Shown here piece after piece: positions 57,663 through 64,000 of a stretch of DNA of 64,000 nt. This DNA comes from Pseudomonas lalkuanensis (GTDB taxonomy: Bacteria; Pseudomonadota; Gammaproteobacteria; Pseudomonadales; Pseudomonadaceae), in the NCBI RefSeq assembly GCF_008807375.1, contig NZ_CP043311.1, positions 1,282,001 through 1,346,000 of the forward strand, read 5' to 3'. The notes under the pieces were generated by a model. That model made no database searches. It worked only from the letters and a program-made list of their open reading frames with translations, and was not told the DNA's origin. A program made the position numbers and the translations under genes. Each line of letters starts with the position of its first letter. Position 1 is the stretch's first letter.

Positions 57663-58865
57663 ATGAAAGAAGCCGTAATCGTATCCACCGCCCGCACCCC
57701 CATCGGCAAGGCCTTCCGGGGGGCCTTCAACGACACCGAAGCCCCACTGATGGGCGGCCATGTGGTGCGCGAAGCATTGCGTCGTGCCGGTGTCGAAGGG
57801 GGCGAAGTGGACGACGTGATCATGGGCGCCGCCGCCCAGCAGGGCACCCAGGCCTATAACCTCGGCCGCCTCTGCGCGGTGGCCGCCGGGCTGCCGTCCA
57901 GCGTGGCCGGCATGGCAGTGGAGCGACAGTGCTCTTCGGGCCTGATGAGCATCGCCCTGGCCGCAAAAAGCATCATGTGCGACGAGATCGACATCGCCGT
58001 CGCCGGTGGCCTGGAGTCCATCTCCCTGGTGCAGAACAAGCACAAGAACAGCTACCGCAACCAGTCCGAAGCGGTGCTGGCGCAGGACCCGCGCGCCTAC
58101 ATCCCGATGATCGAGACGGCGGAAATCGTCGCCGGGCGCTACGGCATCTCCCGCGAGGCCCAGGACGAATACAGCTACCAGAGCCAGATGCGCACCGCCC
58201 TGGCGCAAAGCGCCGGACTCTTCGACACCGAACTGGCGCCACTGACCGTACGCAAGCTGCTGACGGACAAGGCCACTGGCGAAAGCCGCCACGAACCCGT
58301 GACCCTGACCCGCGACGAATGCAACCGTGCCGATACCACCCGCGAAAGCCTGAGCGCCCTGGAGCCCGTGTGGCAGGGCGGCCAGTGGACCGGCGCCGGC
58401 CGTTTCATCACCGCCGGTAACGCCTCGCAGCTCTCCGACGGCGCCAGCGCGTCGGTGCTGATGAGCGCGCAAGCCGCCGCACGCCGGGGCCTGGAGCCCC
58501 TGGGTATCTACCGCGGCCTGGCGGTGGCCGGCTGCAATTCCGATGAGATGGGCATCGGCCCGGTGTTCGCCATTCCCAGGCTGCTCAAGCGTCACGGTCT
58601 TTCCATGGACCACATCGGCCTGTGGGAGCTGAACGAGGCGTTCGCCTGCCAGGTCATCCACTGCCGCGACACCCTGGGGATTCCCGACGAGCGCCTGAAC
58701 GTCAACGGCGGCGCCATCGCCATCGGCCATCCCTTCGGCATGTCCGGTGCACGCATGGTTGGTCATGCGCTGATCGAAGGCAAGCGCCGGGGACTGCGCT
58801 ACGTGGTGGTAAGCATGTGCATCGGTGGTGGCATGGGTGCCGCCGCTCTGTTCGAAGTGGCATGA
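57663..58865 (+). CDS. Thiolase (acetyl-CoA acyltransferase)
   Basis: A 400-residue thiolase with C90 (E-R-Q-C-S-S-G), H356 (G-H-P-F-G-M-S-G) and C386 (M-C-I-G-G-G-M-G). It is more like the thiolase at 19117 than like FadA6 at 46090, so it may serve another cycle, for instance side-chain removal from bile acids or sterol-type substrates. The ATG at 57663 has GAGGAAA seven bases upstream; the longer frame starting in the REPIN is rejected. It is followed within eleven bases by the isomerase gene. Confidence 0.9.
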   Translation: MKEAVIVSTARTPIGKAFRGAFNDTEAPLMGGHVVREALRRAGVEGGEVDDVIMGAAAQQGTQAYNLGRLCAVAAGLPSSVAGMAVERQCSSGLMSIALAAKSIMCDEIDIAVAGGLESISLVQNKHKNSYRNQSEAVLAQDPRAYIPMIETAEIVAGRYGISREAQDEYSYQSQMRTALAQSAGLFDTELAPLTVRKLLTDKATGESRHEPVTLTRDECNRADTTRESLSALEPVWQGGQWTGAGRFITAGNASQLSDGASASVLMSAQAAARRGLEPLGIYRGLAVAGCNSDEMGIGPVFAIPRLLKRHGLSMDHIGLWELNEAFACQVIHCRDTLGIPDERLNVNGGAIAIGHPFGMSGARMVGHALIEGKRRGLRYVVVSMCIGGGMGAAALFEVA

Positions 58866-58876
58866 GGGACGACTCC

Positions 58877-59263
58877 ATGATTGATGAGCAGCAGGTACGG
58901 GCGAAGCTCGCCCGTTATGTCGAACTGGTGGACGCCGTGGATATCGACGGCATCCTCGCGCTTTATGCCGAAGATGCGGTCGTCGAGGACCCGGTGGGCA
59001 AGCCGCCCTACGTGGGCATCGAGGCCATCTCGCGCTTTTACCGCGAAGGCCTGGGGCGCCTGAACGCCAGCGCGCGGCTGGATGGTTCGATCCGCGCCAC
59101 CTGTGGCTGCGGCGCCGTGCCCTTCTGCGTTGACCTGGACTGGGGCGGCCAGGCCCGCTCCATCGAAGTTATCGACGTGATGGAGTTCGATGCCGAAGGT
59201 CGCATCCGTTCGATGAAAGCCTATTGGGGCGACGCCAACATGATCGCGAGGGAACAGCCATGA
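58877..59263 (+). CDS. ksi: Steroid delta-isomerase (3-ketosteroid isomerase)
   Basis: A 128-residue NTF2-fold protein that keeps the ketosteroid isomerase active site at nearly classical numbers: Y14 (L-A-R-Y-V-E-L-V-D), D38 (V-V-E-D-P-V-G-K-P-P) and D100 (V-I-D-V-M-x-F-D). It moves the double bond of 3-oxo-delta5 steroids to delta4. It implies that delta5 substrates are used. The ATG at 58877 gives the family length; an ATG at 58862 adds five residues. Its stop overlaps the next ATG. Confidence 0.93.
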   Translation: MIDEQQVRAKLARYVELVDAVDIDGILALYAEDAVVEDPVGKPPYVGIEAISRFYREGLGRLNASARLDGSIRATCGCGAVPFCVDLDWGGQARSIEVIDVMEFDAEGRIRSMKAYWGDANMIAREQP

Positions 59264-59703
59264 CCCTGGAACAGCGCATTGCCCGCCTTGAAGCCGTCGA
59301 GGTCATCCGCGAGCTCAAGCACCGCTATTTCAACGCCTGCGACCTGAAGGAGATCGAGGTGATCCGCGATTGCTTCGCCGAGGGTGAAATCGCTATCGAC
59401 TACGGTCCCGTCGGCTGCTTCCAGGATCGCGACAGTTTTGTCGCGCTGTACCAGTCCCTGGCCTGCAACGAGCGGGTGATCGACCTGCACCACGGCGCCA
59501 ATCCGGAGATCGAGCTGGCCGGCGATGACGAAGCGGTGGGGCGCTGGGCGCTCTACTACTTCAACCTCGACGCCGAGACTGGGGCCACGCGGCAATTGGG
59601 CGGGATCTACCAGGATCGTTATCGCCGCATCGACGGGCGCTGGAAGATCGTCGAGACGGTGTTCAGGGCGCATTCGATGGTGGAGTCCGCTGCTGCGACT
59701 TGA
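59260..59703 (+). CDS. SnoaL-like NTF2-fold protein, candidate steroid dehydratase
   Basis: A 147-residue SnoaL-like protein (R-E-L-K-H-R-Y-F-N-A-C-D). Y23, D28 and H77/H78 (D-L-H-H-G-A-N-P-E-I-E-L) have nearly the spacing of the Tyr-Asp-His set of the bile acid 7-alpha-dehydratase BaiE (Y30, D35, H83 as I recall). Hsh2, a 7-alpha-hydroxysteroid dehydratase of bile-acid-degrading Pseudomonas, is of this fold. The role is inferred; a general NTF2-like protein is the alternative. It is coupled to the isomerase gene by an ATGA overlap. Confidence 0.75.
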   Translation: MTLEQRIARLEAVEVIRELKHRYFNACDLKEIEVIRDCFAEGEIAIDYGPVGCFQDRDSFVALYQSLACNERVIDLHHGANPEIELAGDDEAVGRWALYYFNLDAETGATRQLGGIYQDRYRRIDGRWKIVETVFRAHSMVESAAAT

Positions 59704-59785
59704 TGGGTATCGCCAAGCTTCACCCATCCTACGAAGTCTGTCCGTAGGATGGGGCGGGCGGCGCTCCGCGAGAGAAACGATACCC
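59703..59785. repeat. GTAGGATGGGT inverted repeat
   Basis: ATGGGTATCG...ACCCATCCTACG (59703-59735) and GTAGGATGGGGCGGGCGG...GATACCCATC (59745-59789) form nested inverted copies between converging genes. Same family as 21967. Confidence 0.65.
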
Positions 59786-59794
59786 ATCAGCCCC

Positions 59795-60568
59795 TCAATT
59801 CACGCCTGCCGCATCCAGAAAAGCCGGCTTCTCCCCACCGCCATGCACGCAGATATCCGCGCCGCTCACATAGCTGGCCAGCGGTGATGCCAGGTACAGG
59901 CAGGCATCGCCGATGTCCTCCGGGCTGGCCATCCTCTGCAGCGGAATCCCCGCCGCCACCCGTGCCACGCCCTCGGCGTCGCCGTAATGAAGTTCAGCCT
60001 GCTCGGTGAGGATCAGCCCCGCTGTCACCGCATTAACCCGTACCTTCGGCGCCCATTCCACGGCGAGGGAACGGGTCAGGTTGAGCAAGCCAGCCTTGGC
60101 TGCGCCGTAGGCGGCGGTGCCGGGGGAGGGGCGGGTGGCGCTGACGCTGCAGATGTTGACGATGGCGCCGCCGCCCGGCTGCTCCTGCATCACCCGGTTG
60201 GCGAGCTGGCAGAGGTTGAGCGGCGCCAGCAGGTTGAGGCGGATGATGGATTCCGAGAAGCGCGGCGATGCCGTGGCGGCCTCGGCATGGGGCGCGCCGC
60301 CGGCGTTGTTCACCAGCACGTCGAGCCGGCCGAAGCGTTCGACGATGGCGTCCACCAAGCGCTGGATCTGCTCGATGTCACGCACGTCGCAAGGCAGGAA
60401 GTGCGCCTCGCGGCCAGCGTGGCTAGGCAACTGGTCGGGGGCATTGCGGCCACAGATCACCACCTCGGCGCCCTGCTGCAGGAAGCGCAGGCTGATGCCC
60501 CGTCCCACACCCTTGCCGCCTCCGGTCACCAGTACCACCTTGCCGCTGAAATCCAATGCATCGCCCAT
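59795..60568 (-). CDS. SDR of the steroid cluster
   Basis: A 257-residue SDR with T-G-G-G-K-G-V-G (15-22), N-N-A-G (87-90), catalytic S141/S143, Y154 and K158. It starts at the ATG complementary to 60566-60568; the longer frame passes through the promoter. It is divergent from tesD and carries its own copy of the cluster promoter element (site D), so it belongs to the same regulon. It likely acts on a hydroxyl of the steroid nucleus or of a CoA intermediate. Confidence 0.85.
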   Translation of the reverse strand: MGDALDFSGKVVLVTGGGKGVGRGISLRFLQQGAEVVICGRNAPDQLPSHAGREAHFLPCDVRDIEQIQRLVDAIVERFGRLDVLVNNAGGAPHAEAATASPRFSESIIRLNLLAPLNLCQLANRVMQEQPGGGAIVNICSVSATRPSPGTAAYGAAKAGLLNLTRSLAVEWAPKVRVNAVTAGLILTEQAELHYGDAEGVARVAAGIPLQRMASPEDIGDACLYLASPLASYVSGADICVHGGGEKPAFLDAAGVN

Positions 60569-60600
60569 GGCTGCCTCGTCTGTCGGTTGTCGATGGGCAG

Positions 60601-60644
60601 AGGCTAGGGCGAGCAGGGCGGGGTGCCTACGTCCGGGAGGACTA
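60601..60644 (-). promoter_or_regulatory. Steroid-cluster promoter element, site D
   Basis: On the minus strand TAGTCC-TCCC-GGACGT begins at 60644 and the -10-like TAGCCT begins 38 bases downstream (60606-60601), 32 bases before the SDR ATG. Confidence 0.55.
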
Positions 60645-60665
60645 TTCGCCGCTGGGAGATTTCTC

Positions 60666-60760
60666 TGTAGGAGCGAATTCATTCGCGAAAGGCTGCGAAG
60701 CGGCCCAGGATTCCGAGGAACAGGCCTGCGGCCTGCATCGCGAATGAATTCGCTCCCACA
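60666..60760. repeat. REPIN between divergent steroid promoters
   Basis: TGTAGGAGCGAATTCATTCG at the left and CGAATGAATTCGCTCCCACA at the right. It lies exactly between sites D and B, separating the two divergent transcription units. Confidence 0.85.
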
Positions 60761-60791
60761 AAAGAGCTACAAGGAGCATCTCTCTCCCTGC

Positions 60792-60835
60792 TAGTCCTCT
60801 CGGACGATGTTGCCCACCGGGGCGCGCCGAATAAT
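60792..60835 (+). promoter_or_regulatory. Steroid-cluster promoter element, site B
   Basis: TAGTCC-TCTC-GGACGA at 60792-60807 with the -10-like AATAAT 38 bases downstream (60830-60835), 30 bases before the tesD ATG. Bases flanking the core (CTAGTCC and GGACGATG) are identical to site A. Confidence 0.6.
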
Positions 60836-60865
60836 CCGGCCAAACAACAAGCCGAGGAGAGTCCC

Positions 60866-61693
60866 ATGGGCGCGCTACCGCAAGGGCGTTTCGTCACGCT
60901 GCCCGATGGTCTGCGACTGCACTACCTGGATGCTGGCGAAGGCGAGCCGGTGGTGTTCATTCACGGCAGCGGCCCTGGCGCCAGCGGCCACAGCAACTTC
61001 AAGCAGAACTACCCGGTGTTCGAGAAATTCGGCTATCGGGTGATAGTCCCCGACCTGCCGGGCTACGGCCTTTCCGACAAGCCGGAAACCACTTACAGCC
61101 TCGACTTCTTCGTTTCCGCCCTGACCGGTCTGCTGGATTCCCTGGATATCGAGCGCTGCGTGCTGGTGGGCAACTCCCTGGGCGGCGCCATCGCCATCAA
61201 GCTGGCGCTGGATGCGCCGCGTCGCGTCAGCCGTCTGGTGCTGATGGCGCCGGGTGGCCTGATGGAGAAGGAGCAGTACTACCTGCAGATGGAAGGCATC
61301 CAGAAGATGGGCGCCGCCTTTGCCAATGGCGAGCTGAATGACGCCGACGGCATGCGCCGGCTGCTGTCCCTGCAGCTCTACGACGCCTCGCTGATCAGCG
61401 ACGAGACCGTCAACGAGCGGGTCGCCGTGGTGCAGCAGCAACCGCGTTGCGTGCTGAGCACCATGCAGGTGCCGAACATGGCGGCGCGCCTGTCCGAGCT
61501 GTCCTGCCCGATCCTCGGTTTCTGGGGCATGAACGACAAGTTCTGCCCGTCCTCCGGCGCCCAGACCATGCTGGAAGCCTGTCGCAATATCCGTTTCGTG
61601 ATGCTCAGCGAGTGCGGTCACTGGGTGATGGTGGAGCACCGCGAGCTGTTCAACCGCACCTGCCTCGACTTCCTCGCGGAGGGCCGGTCATGA
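60866..61693 (+). CDS. tesD: Meta-cleavage product hydrolase, TesD/HsaD type
   Basis: A 275-residue alpha/beta hydrolase with H-G-S-G-P-G-A-S-G-H-S-N-F (33-45) as oxyanion region, nucleophile S104 (V-G-N-S-L-G-G), D224 (W-G-M-N-D) and H252 (C-G-H-W). This is the C-C hydrolase family (BphD, HsaD). In steroid degraders it cleaves 4,9-DSHA into HIP (the C/D-ring propionate) and 2-hydroxyhexa-2,4-dienoate. GAGGAGAG precedes the ATG. Its stop overlaps the tesE ATG. Confidence 0.9.
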   Translation: MGALPQGRFVTLPDGLRLHYLDAGEGEPVVFIHGSGPGASGHSNFKQNYPVFEKFGYRVIVPDLPGYGLSDKPETTYSLDFFVSALTGLLDSLDIERCVLVGNSLGGAIAIKLALDAPRRVSRLVLMAPGGLMEKEQYYLQMEGIQKMGAAFANGELNDADGMRRLLSLQLYDASLISDETVNERVAVVQQQPRCVLSTMQVPNMAARLSELSCPILGFWGMNDKFCPSSGAQTMLEACRNIRFVMLSECGHWVMVEHRELFNRTCLDFLAEGRS

Positions 61694-62481
61694 GTGAAAT
61701 CCTGCAGCGCGCATACGGCGAGGAACTCTATCAGGCCCTGCTCGCCGGTCGCACCCTGGCGCCGCTGACCGAGCGCTGGCCAGAAATCACGATTGAAGAC
61801 GCCTACCGCATCTCCCTCTACAGCATCGAGCGCCGTGTGGCGGCGGGCGATGCCATTGTCGGCAAGAAGATCGGCGTCACCTCGGAAGCCGTGCAACGCA
61901 TGCTCAACGTGCACCAGCCGGACTTCGGCTTCATTACCCGAGACATGTGGTTCGACGACGGCGACAGCATTTCCCTGTCCGGCAACCGCCTGATCCAGCC
62001 GCGCGCCGAGGGCGAGATCGCCTTCAAGCTCAAGCACGACCTGGTGGGGCCCGGCGTTACCGAGCAGGACGTGCTCGACGCCACCGAATGCGTGATTCCC
62101 TGCTTCGAGATCGTCGATTCGCGCATTCACGACTGGAAGATCCGCATCCAGGACACCGTCGCCGACAACGCCTCCTGCGGTGTCTTCGTGCTCGGCCGCG
62201 AGCAGGTGGACCCACGCGAGCTGGACCTGCCCAACCTGCGCATGACGGTGTTCAAGAACGGCACGCAGATCAGCCAGGGCCTGGGCTCGGCGGTGCAGGG
62301 CAACCCGCTCACCGCCGTGGCCTGGCTGGCCAACACCCTGGGAGCCTTCGGCATCCCGTTCAAGGCCGGGGAAATCATCCTCTCCGGCTCCCTGGTACCG
62401 CTGGAGCCGGCGCGTGCCGGCGACCACTTCGAACTGACCATCGACGGCCTGGGCAGCGCCCGGGTGTCCTTCCGCGACTGA
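61690..62481 (+). CDS. tesE: 2-hydroxyhexa-2,4-dienoate hydratase
   Basis: A 263-residue hydratase of the 2-keto-4-pentenoate hydratase family: K-K-I-G-V-T-S near residue 59, R-A-E-G-E-I-A-F near 105 (metal-binding glutamates), I-P-C-F-E-I-V-D-S-R-I near 137 and G-S-L-V-P-L near 235. It hydrates the dienoate released by TesD to 4-hydroxy-2-oxohexanoate. Overlap ATGA with tesD and a 15-base gap to tesF show a single operon. Confidence 0.92.
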   Translation: MSEILQRAYGEELYQALLAGRTLAPLTERWPEITIEDAYRISLYSIERRVAAGDAIVGKKIGVTSEAVQRMLNVHQPDFGFITRDMWFDDGDSISLSGNRLIQPRAEGEIAFKLKHDLVGPGVTEQDVLDATECVIPCFEIVDSRIHDWKIRIQDTVADNASCGVFVLGREQVDPRELDLPNLRMTVFKNGTQISQGLGSAVQGNPLTAVAWLANTLGAFGIPFKAGEIILSGSLVPLEPARAGDHFELTIDGLGSARVSFRD

Positions 62482-62496
62482 CTCCGGGGAAAGAGC

Positions 62497-63405
62497 ATGA
62501 GCAAGAAACTCAAGGCGGCCATCATCGGGCCGGGCAATATCGGCACCGACCTGTTGATCAAGATGCGCCGTTCCGAATGGATCGAACCGGTGTGGATGGT
62601 GGGCGTGGACCCGACTTCCGAGGGCCTGAAACGCGCCGCCGAATTCGGCCTGAAGACCACCGCAGAAGGCGTCGACGGCCTGCTGCCCCACGTGCTGGAC
62701 GACGATATCCGCATCGCCTTCGATGCCACCTCGGCGTACGTCCATGCCGAGAACAGCCGCAAGCTCAATGAGCTGGGCGTGATCATGATCGACCTCACCC
62801 CGGCGGCCATCGGCCCGTACTGCGTACCGCCGGTGAACCTCAAGGAGCACGCCGAGAAGCTGGCGCTGAACGTCAACATGGTCACCTGTGGCGGCCAGGC
62901 CACCATTCCCATGGTGGCGGCGGTGTCCCGCGTGCAGCCGGTGGAGTACGGCGAGATCGTCGCCACCGTGTCCTCCCGCTCCGTGGGGCCGGGCACCCGG
63001 CAGAACATCGACGAGTTCACCCGCACCACCGCTGGCGCTGTGGAAAAGATCGGCGGCGCCAGGCGTGGCAAGGCCATCATCGTCATCAACCCGGCCGAGC
63101 CGCCGCTGATGATGCGCGACACCATCCATTGCCTCACCGAAGGTGAGCCCGACCAGGCGGAAATCCGCGCTTCGGTGCTGCACATGGTCAAGGAAGTGCA
63201 GCGCTATGTGCCGGGCTACAAGCTGATCAACGGCCCGGTATTCGATGGCCGCAAGGTGTCGATCTTCATCGAAGTGGAAGGGCTGGGAGACTTCCTGCCC
63301 AAGTCCGCCGGCAACCTGGACATCATGACCGCCGCCGGCCTGCGCACCGCGGAAATGTTCGCCGAAGAGGCCCATAAGGGCGCCCTGCAACTGCCTGCCC
63401 GTTGA
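62497..63405 (+). CDS. tesF: Acylating acetaldehyde/propionaldehyde dehydrogenase
   Basis: A 302-residue aldehyde dehydrogenase (acylating) of the BphJ/HsaG family: [11 protein letters not shown] at the NAD site near residue 8, and V-T-C-G-G-Q-A-T near 129, where the cysteine is the nucleophile. It turns propanal from the aldolase into propionyl-CoA. In such pathways it forms a channelling complex with the aldolase encoded next. GGGGAAAGAG lies before the ATG. Confidence 0.93.
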   Translation: MSKKLKAAIIGPGNIGTDLLIKMRRSEWIEPVWMVGVDPTSEGLKRAAEFGLKTTAEGVDGLLPHVLDDDIRIAFDATSAYVHAENSRKLNELGVIMIDLTPAAIGPYCVPPVNLKEHAEKLALNVNMVTCGGQATIPMVAAVSRVQPVEYGEIVATVSSRSVGPGTRQNIDEFTRTTAGAVEKIGGARRGKAIIVINPAEPPLMMRDTIHCLTEGEPDQAEIRASVLHMVKEVQRYVPGYKLINGPVFDGRKVSIFIEVEGLGDFLPKSAGNLDIMTAAGLRTAEMFAEEAHKGALQLPAR

Positions 63406-63418
63406 GTGGAGAAACAAC

Positions 63419-64000
63419 ATGAACCTGCAAGGTAAGCGCGTGCGCCTGCACGACATGAGCCTGCGCGACGGCATGCACGCCAAGCGCCACCAGATCAGCC
63501 TGGACGAGATGGTGGCCGTGGCCACCGGCCTCGACGCCGCCGGCGTGCCGCTGATCGAAATCACCCACGGCGATGGCCTGGGTGGCTCCTCGCTGAACTA
63601 TGGCTTCCCGGCCCACTCGGACGAAGAGTATTTCGATGCGGTGATCCCCAAGTTGAAGCAGGCCAAGGTCTCGGCCCTGCTGCTGCCGGGCATCGGCACC
63701 GTCGACCACCTGAAGATGGCCCACGACCTGGGTGTTTCCACCATTCGCGTCGCCACCCATTGCACCGAGGCGGACGTTTCCGGCCAGCACATCGGCATGG
63801 CCGCGAAGATGGGGCTGGATACCGTTGGCTTCCTGATGATGGCGCACATGGTCAGCGCGGAAAAACTGCTGGAGCAGGCGAAGCTGATGGAAAGCTACGG
63901 CGCCAACTGCATCTATTGCACCGACTCGGCCGGCTACATGCTGCCGGATGAAGTGACCGAGAAGATCGGCGTACTGCGCGCTGGGCTGAATGCGGGCACC
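63419..64000 (+). CDS. tesG: 4-hydroxy-2-oxovalerate/oxohexanoate aldolase, N-terminal part
   Basis: The first 194 codons of a DmpG/HsaF-type aldolase cut by the window end. The start [20 protein letters not shown] holds the conserved metal-binding aspartate and [18 protein letters not shown] and C-T-D-S-A-G follow. It splits 4-hydroxy-2-oxohexanoate into pyruvate and propanal. The ATG lies 13 bases after the tesF stop, with GTGGAG upstream. Confidence 0.93.
   Translation, partial: MNLQGKRVRLHDMSLRDGMHAKRHQISLDEMVAVATGLDAAGVPLIEITHGDGLGGSSLNYGFPAHSDEEYFDAVIPKLKQAKVSALLLPGIGTVDHLKMAHDLGVSTIRVATHCTEADVSGQHIGMAAKMGLDTVGFLMMAHMVSAEKLLEQAKLMESYGANCIYCTDSAGYMLPDEVTEKIGVLRAGLNAGT

Noticed and set aside
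61618..63564. Minus-strand open frame of 648 codons
   Set aside because: Antisense to tesD-tesE-tesF, all of which have clear active sites.

Overview
The window is GC-rich, gene-dense DNA that reads as a Pseudomonas chromosome. Several blocks look like P. aeruginosa neighbourhoods as I remember them: the N-acetylglutaminylglutamine (NAGGN) genes beside a 7TM hybrid kinase and a YheU gene, and polyphosphate:AMP phosphotransferase next to a thiolase. Pseudomonas REP/REPIN repeats (core GCGAATTCATTCGC) are scattered through intergenic gaps. Together with the large steroid-catabolism block on the right, this points to an environmental, steroid-degrading Pseudomonas. I cannot name the species from the sequence. 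No rRNA, tRNA or CRISPR array was seen.

Layout. 0-6.4 kb: end of a DUF2784 gene, an SDR, a CynX-type MFS transporter behind a predicted three-way-junction leader, a YnfA membrane protein, a phospholipase-D/cardiolipin-synthase-like lipoprotein, and a poorly coding stretch with a terminator and a frameshifted small secreted-protein gene. 6.4-14.4 kb (minus strand): YheU, a 7TM hybrid histidine kinase, and the NAGGN osmoprotectant genes (peptidase, synthetase, amidotransferase). 14.5-38 kb: housekeeping and accessory genes, including a TSUP permease, mnmC, pap, a thiolase, an EamA exporter, a quinone reductase-like protein, fumC, DUF2804, DUF2059, bolA, trhO, a DsbA-like protein, an ABC exporter, a methyltransferase, a LuxR-type regulator, maiA, aroP, a chemoreceptor and a YdjM-type hydrolase.

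38.3-64 kb: a steroid degradation cluster. One arm (38.3-45.9 kb) carries a HsaC/TesB-type extradiol dioxygenase, IpdA, IpdB, a crotonase, IpdC, EchA20 and a paired acyl-CoA dehydrogenase; a FadA6-type thiolase and an SDR follow (46.1-48.3 kb). A second arm (53.9-59.7 kb) carries another paired acyl-CoA dehydrogenase, IpdF, a MaoC hydratase, a thiolase, a ketosteroid isomerase and a SnoaL-fold protein with BaiE-like residues. A third (60.9-64 kb, cut by the window end) carries the TesD-E-F-G steps that turn the ring A/B cleavage product into HIP plus pyruvate and propionyl-CoA. An SDR is divergent from the third arm. Thus ring A cleavage, handling of its side fragment and C/D-ring (HIP) catabolism sit together. 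Steps acting earlier (3-ketosteroid dehydrogenase, 9-alpha-hydroxylase, HsaAB/TesA) and a FadD3-type ligase are not in the window.

The main new observation is a shared promoter element. The sequence T(A/C)GTCC-N4-GGACG(A/T) occurs 5' of four transcription units of the cluster, always exactly 38 bp before a -10-like hexamer, so the dyad would be centred at about -42.5. That is the geometry of a class II activator such as a LuxR-type protein. Other notable items are an insert of non-steroid genes (48.5-53.5 kb) between the arms, holding a secreted protein made of eleven 13-residue repeats and a MocR/TSUP pair; a crotonase lacking both usual catalytic glutamates; and two acyl-CoA dehydrogenase pairs that look heteromeric.
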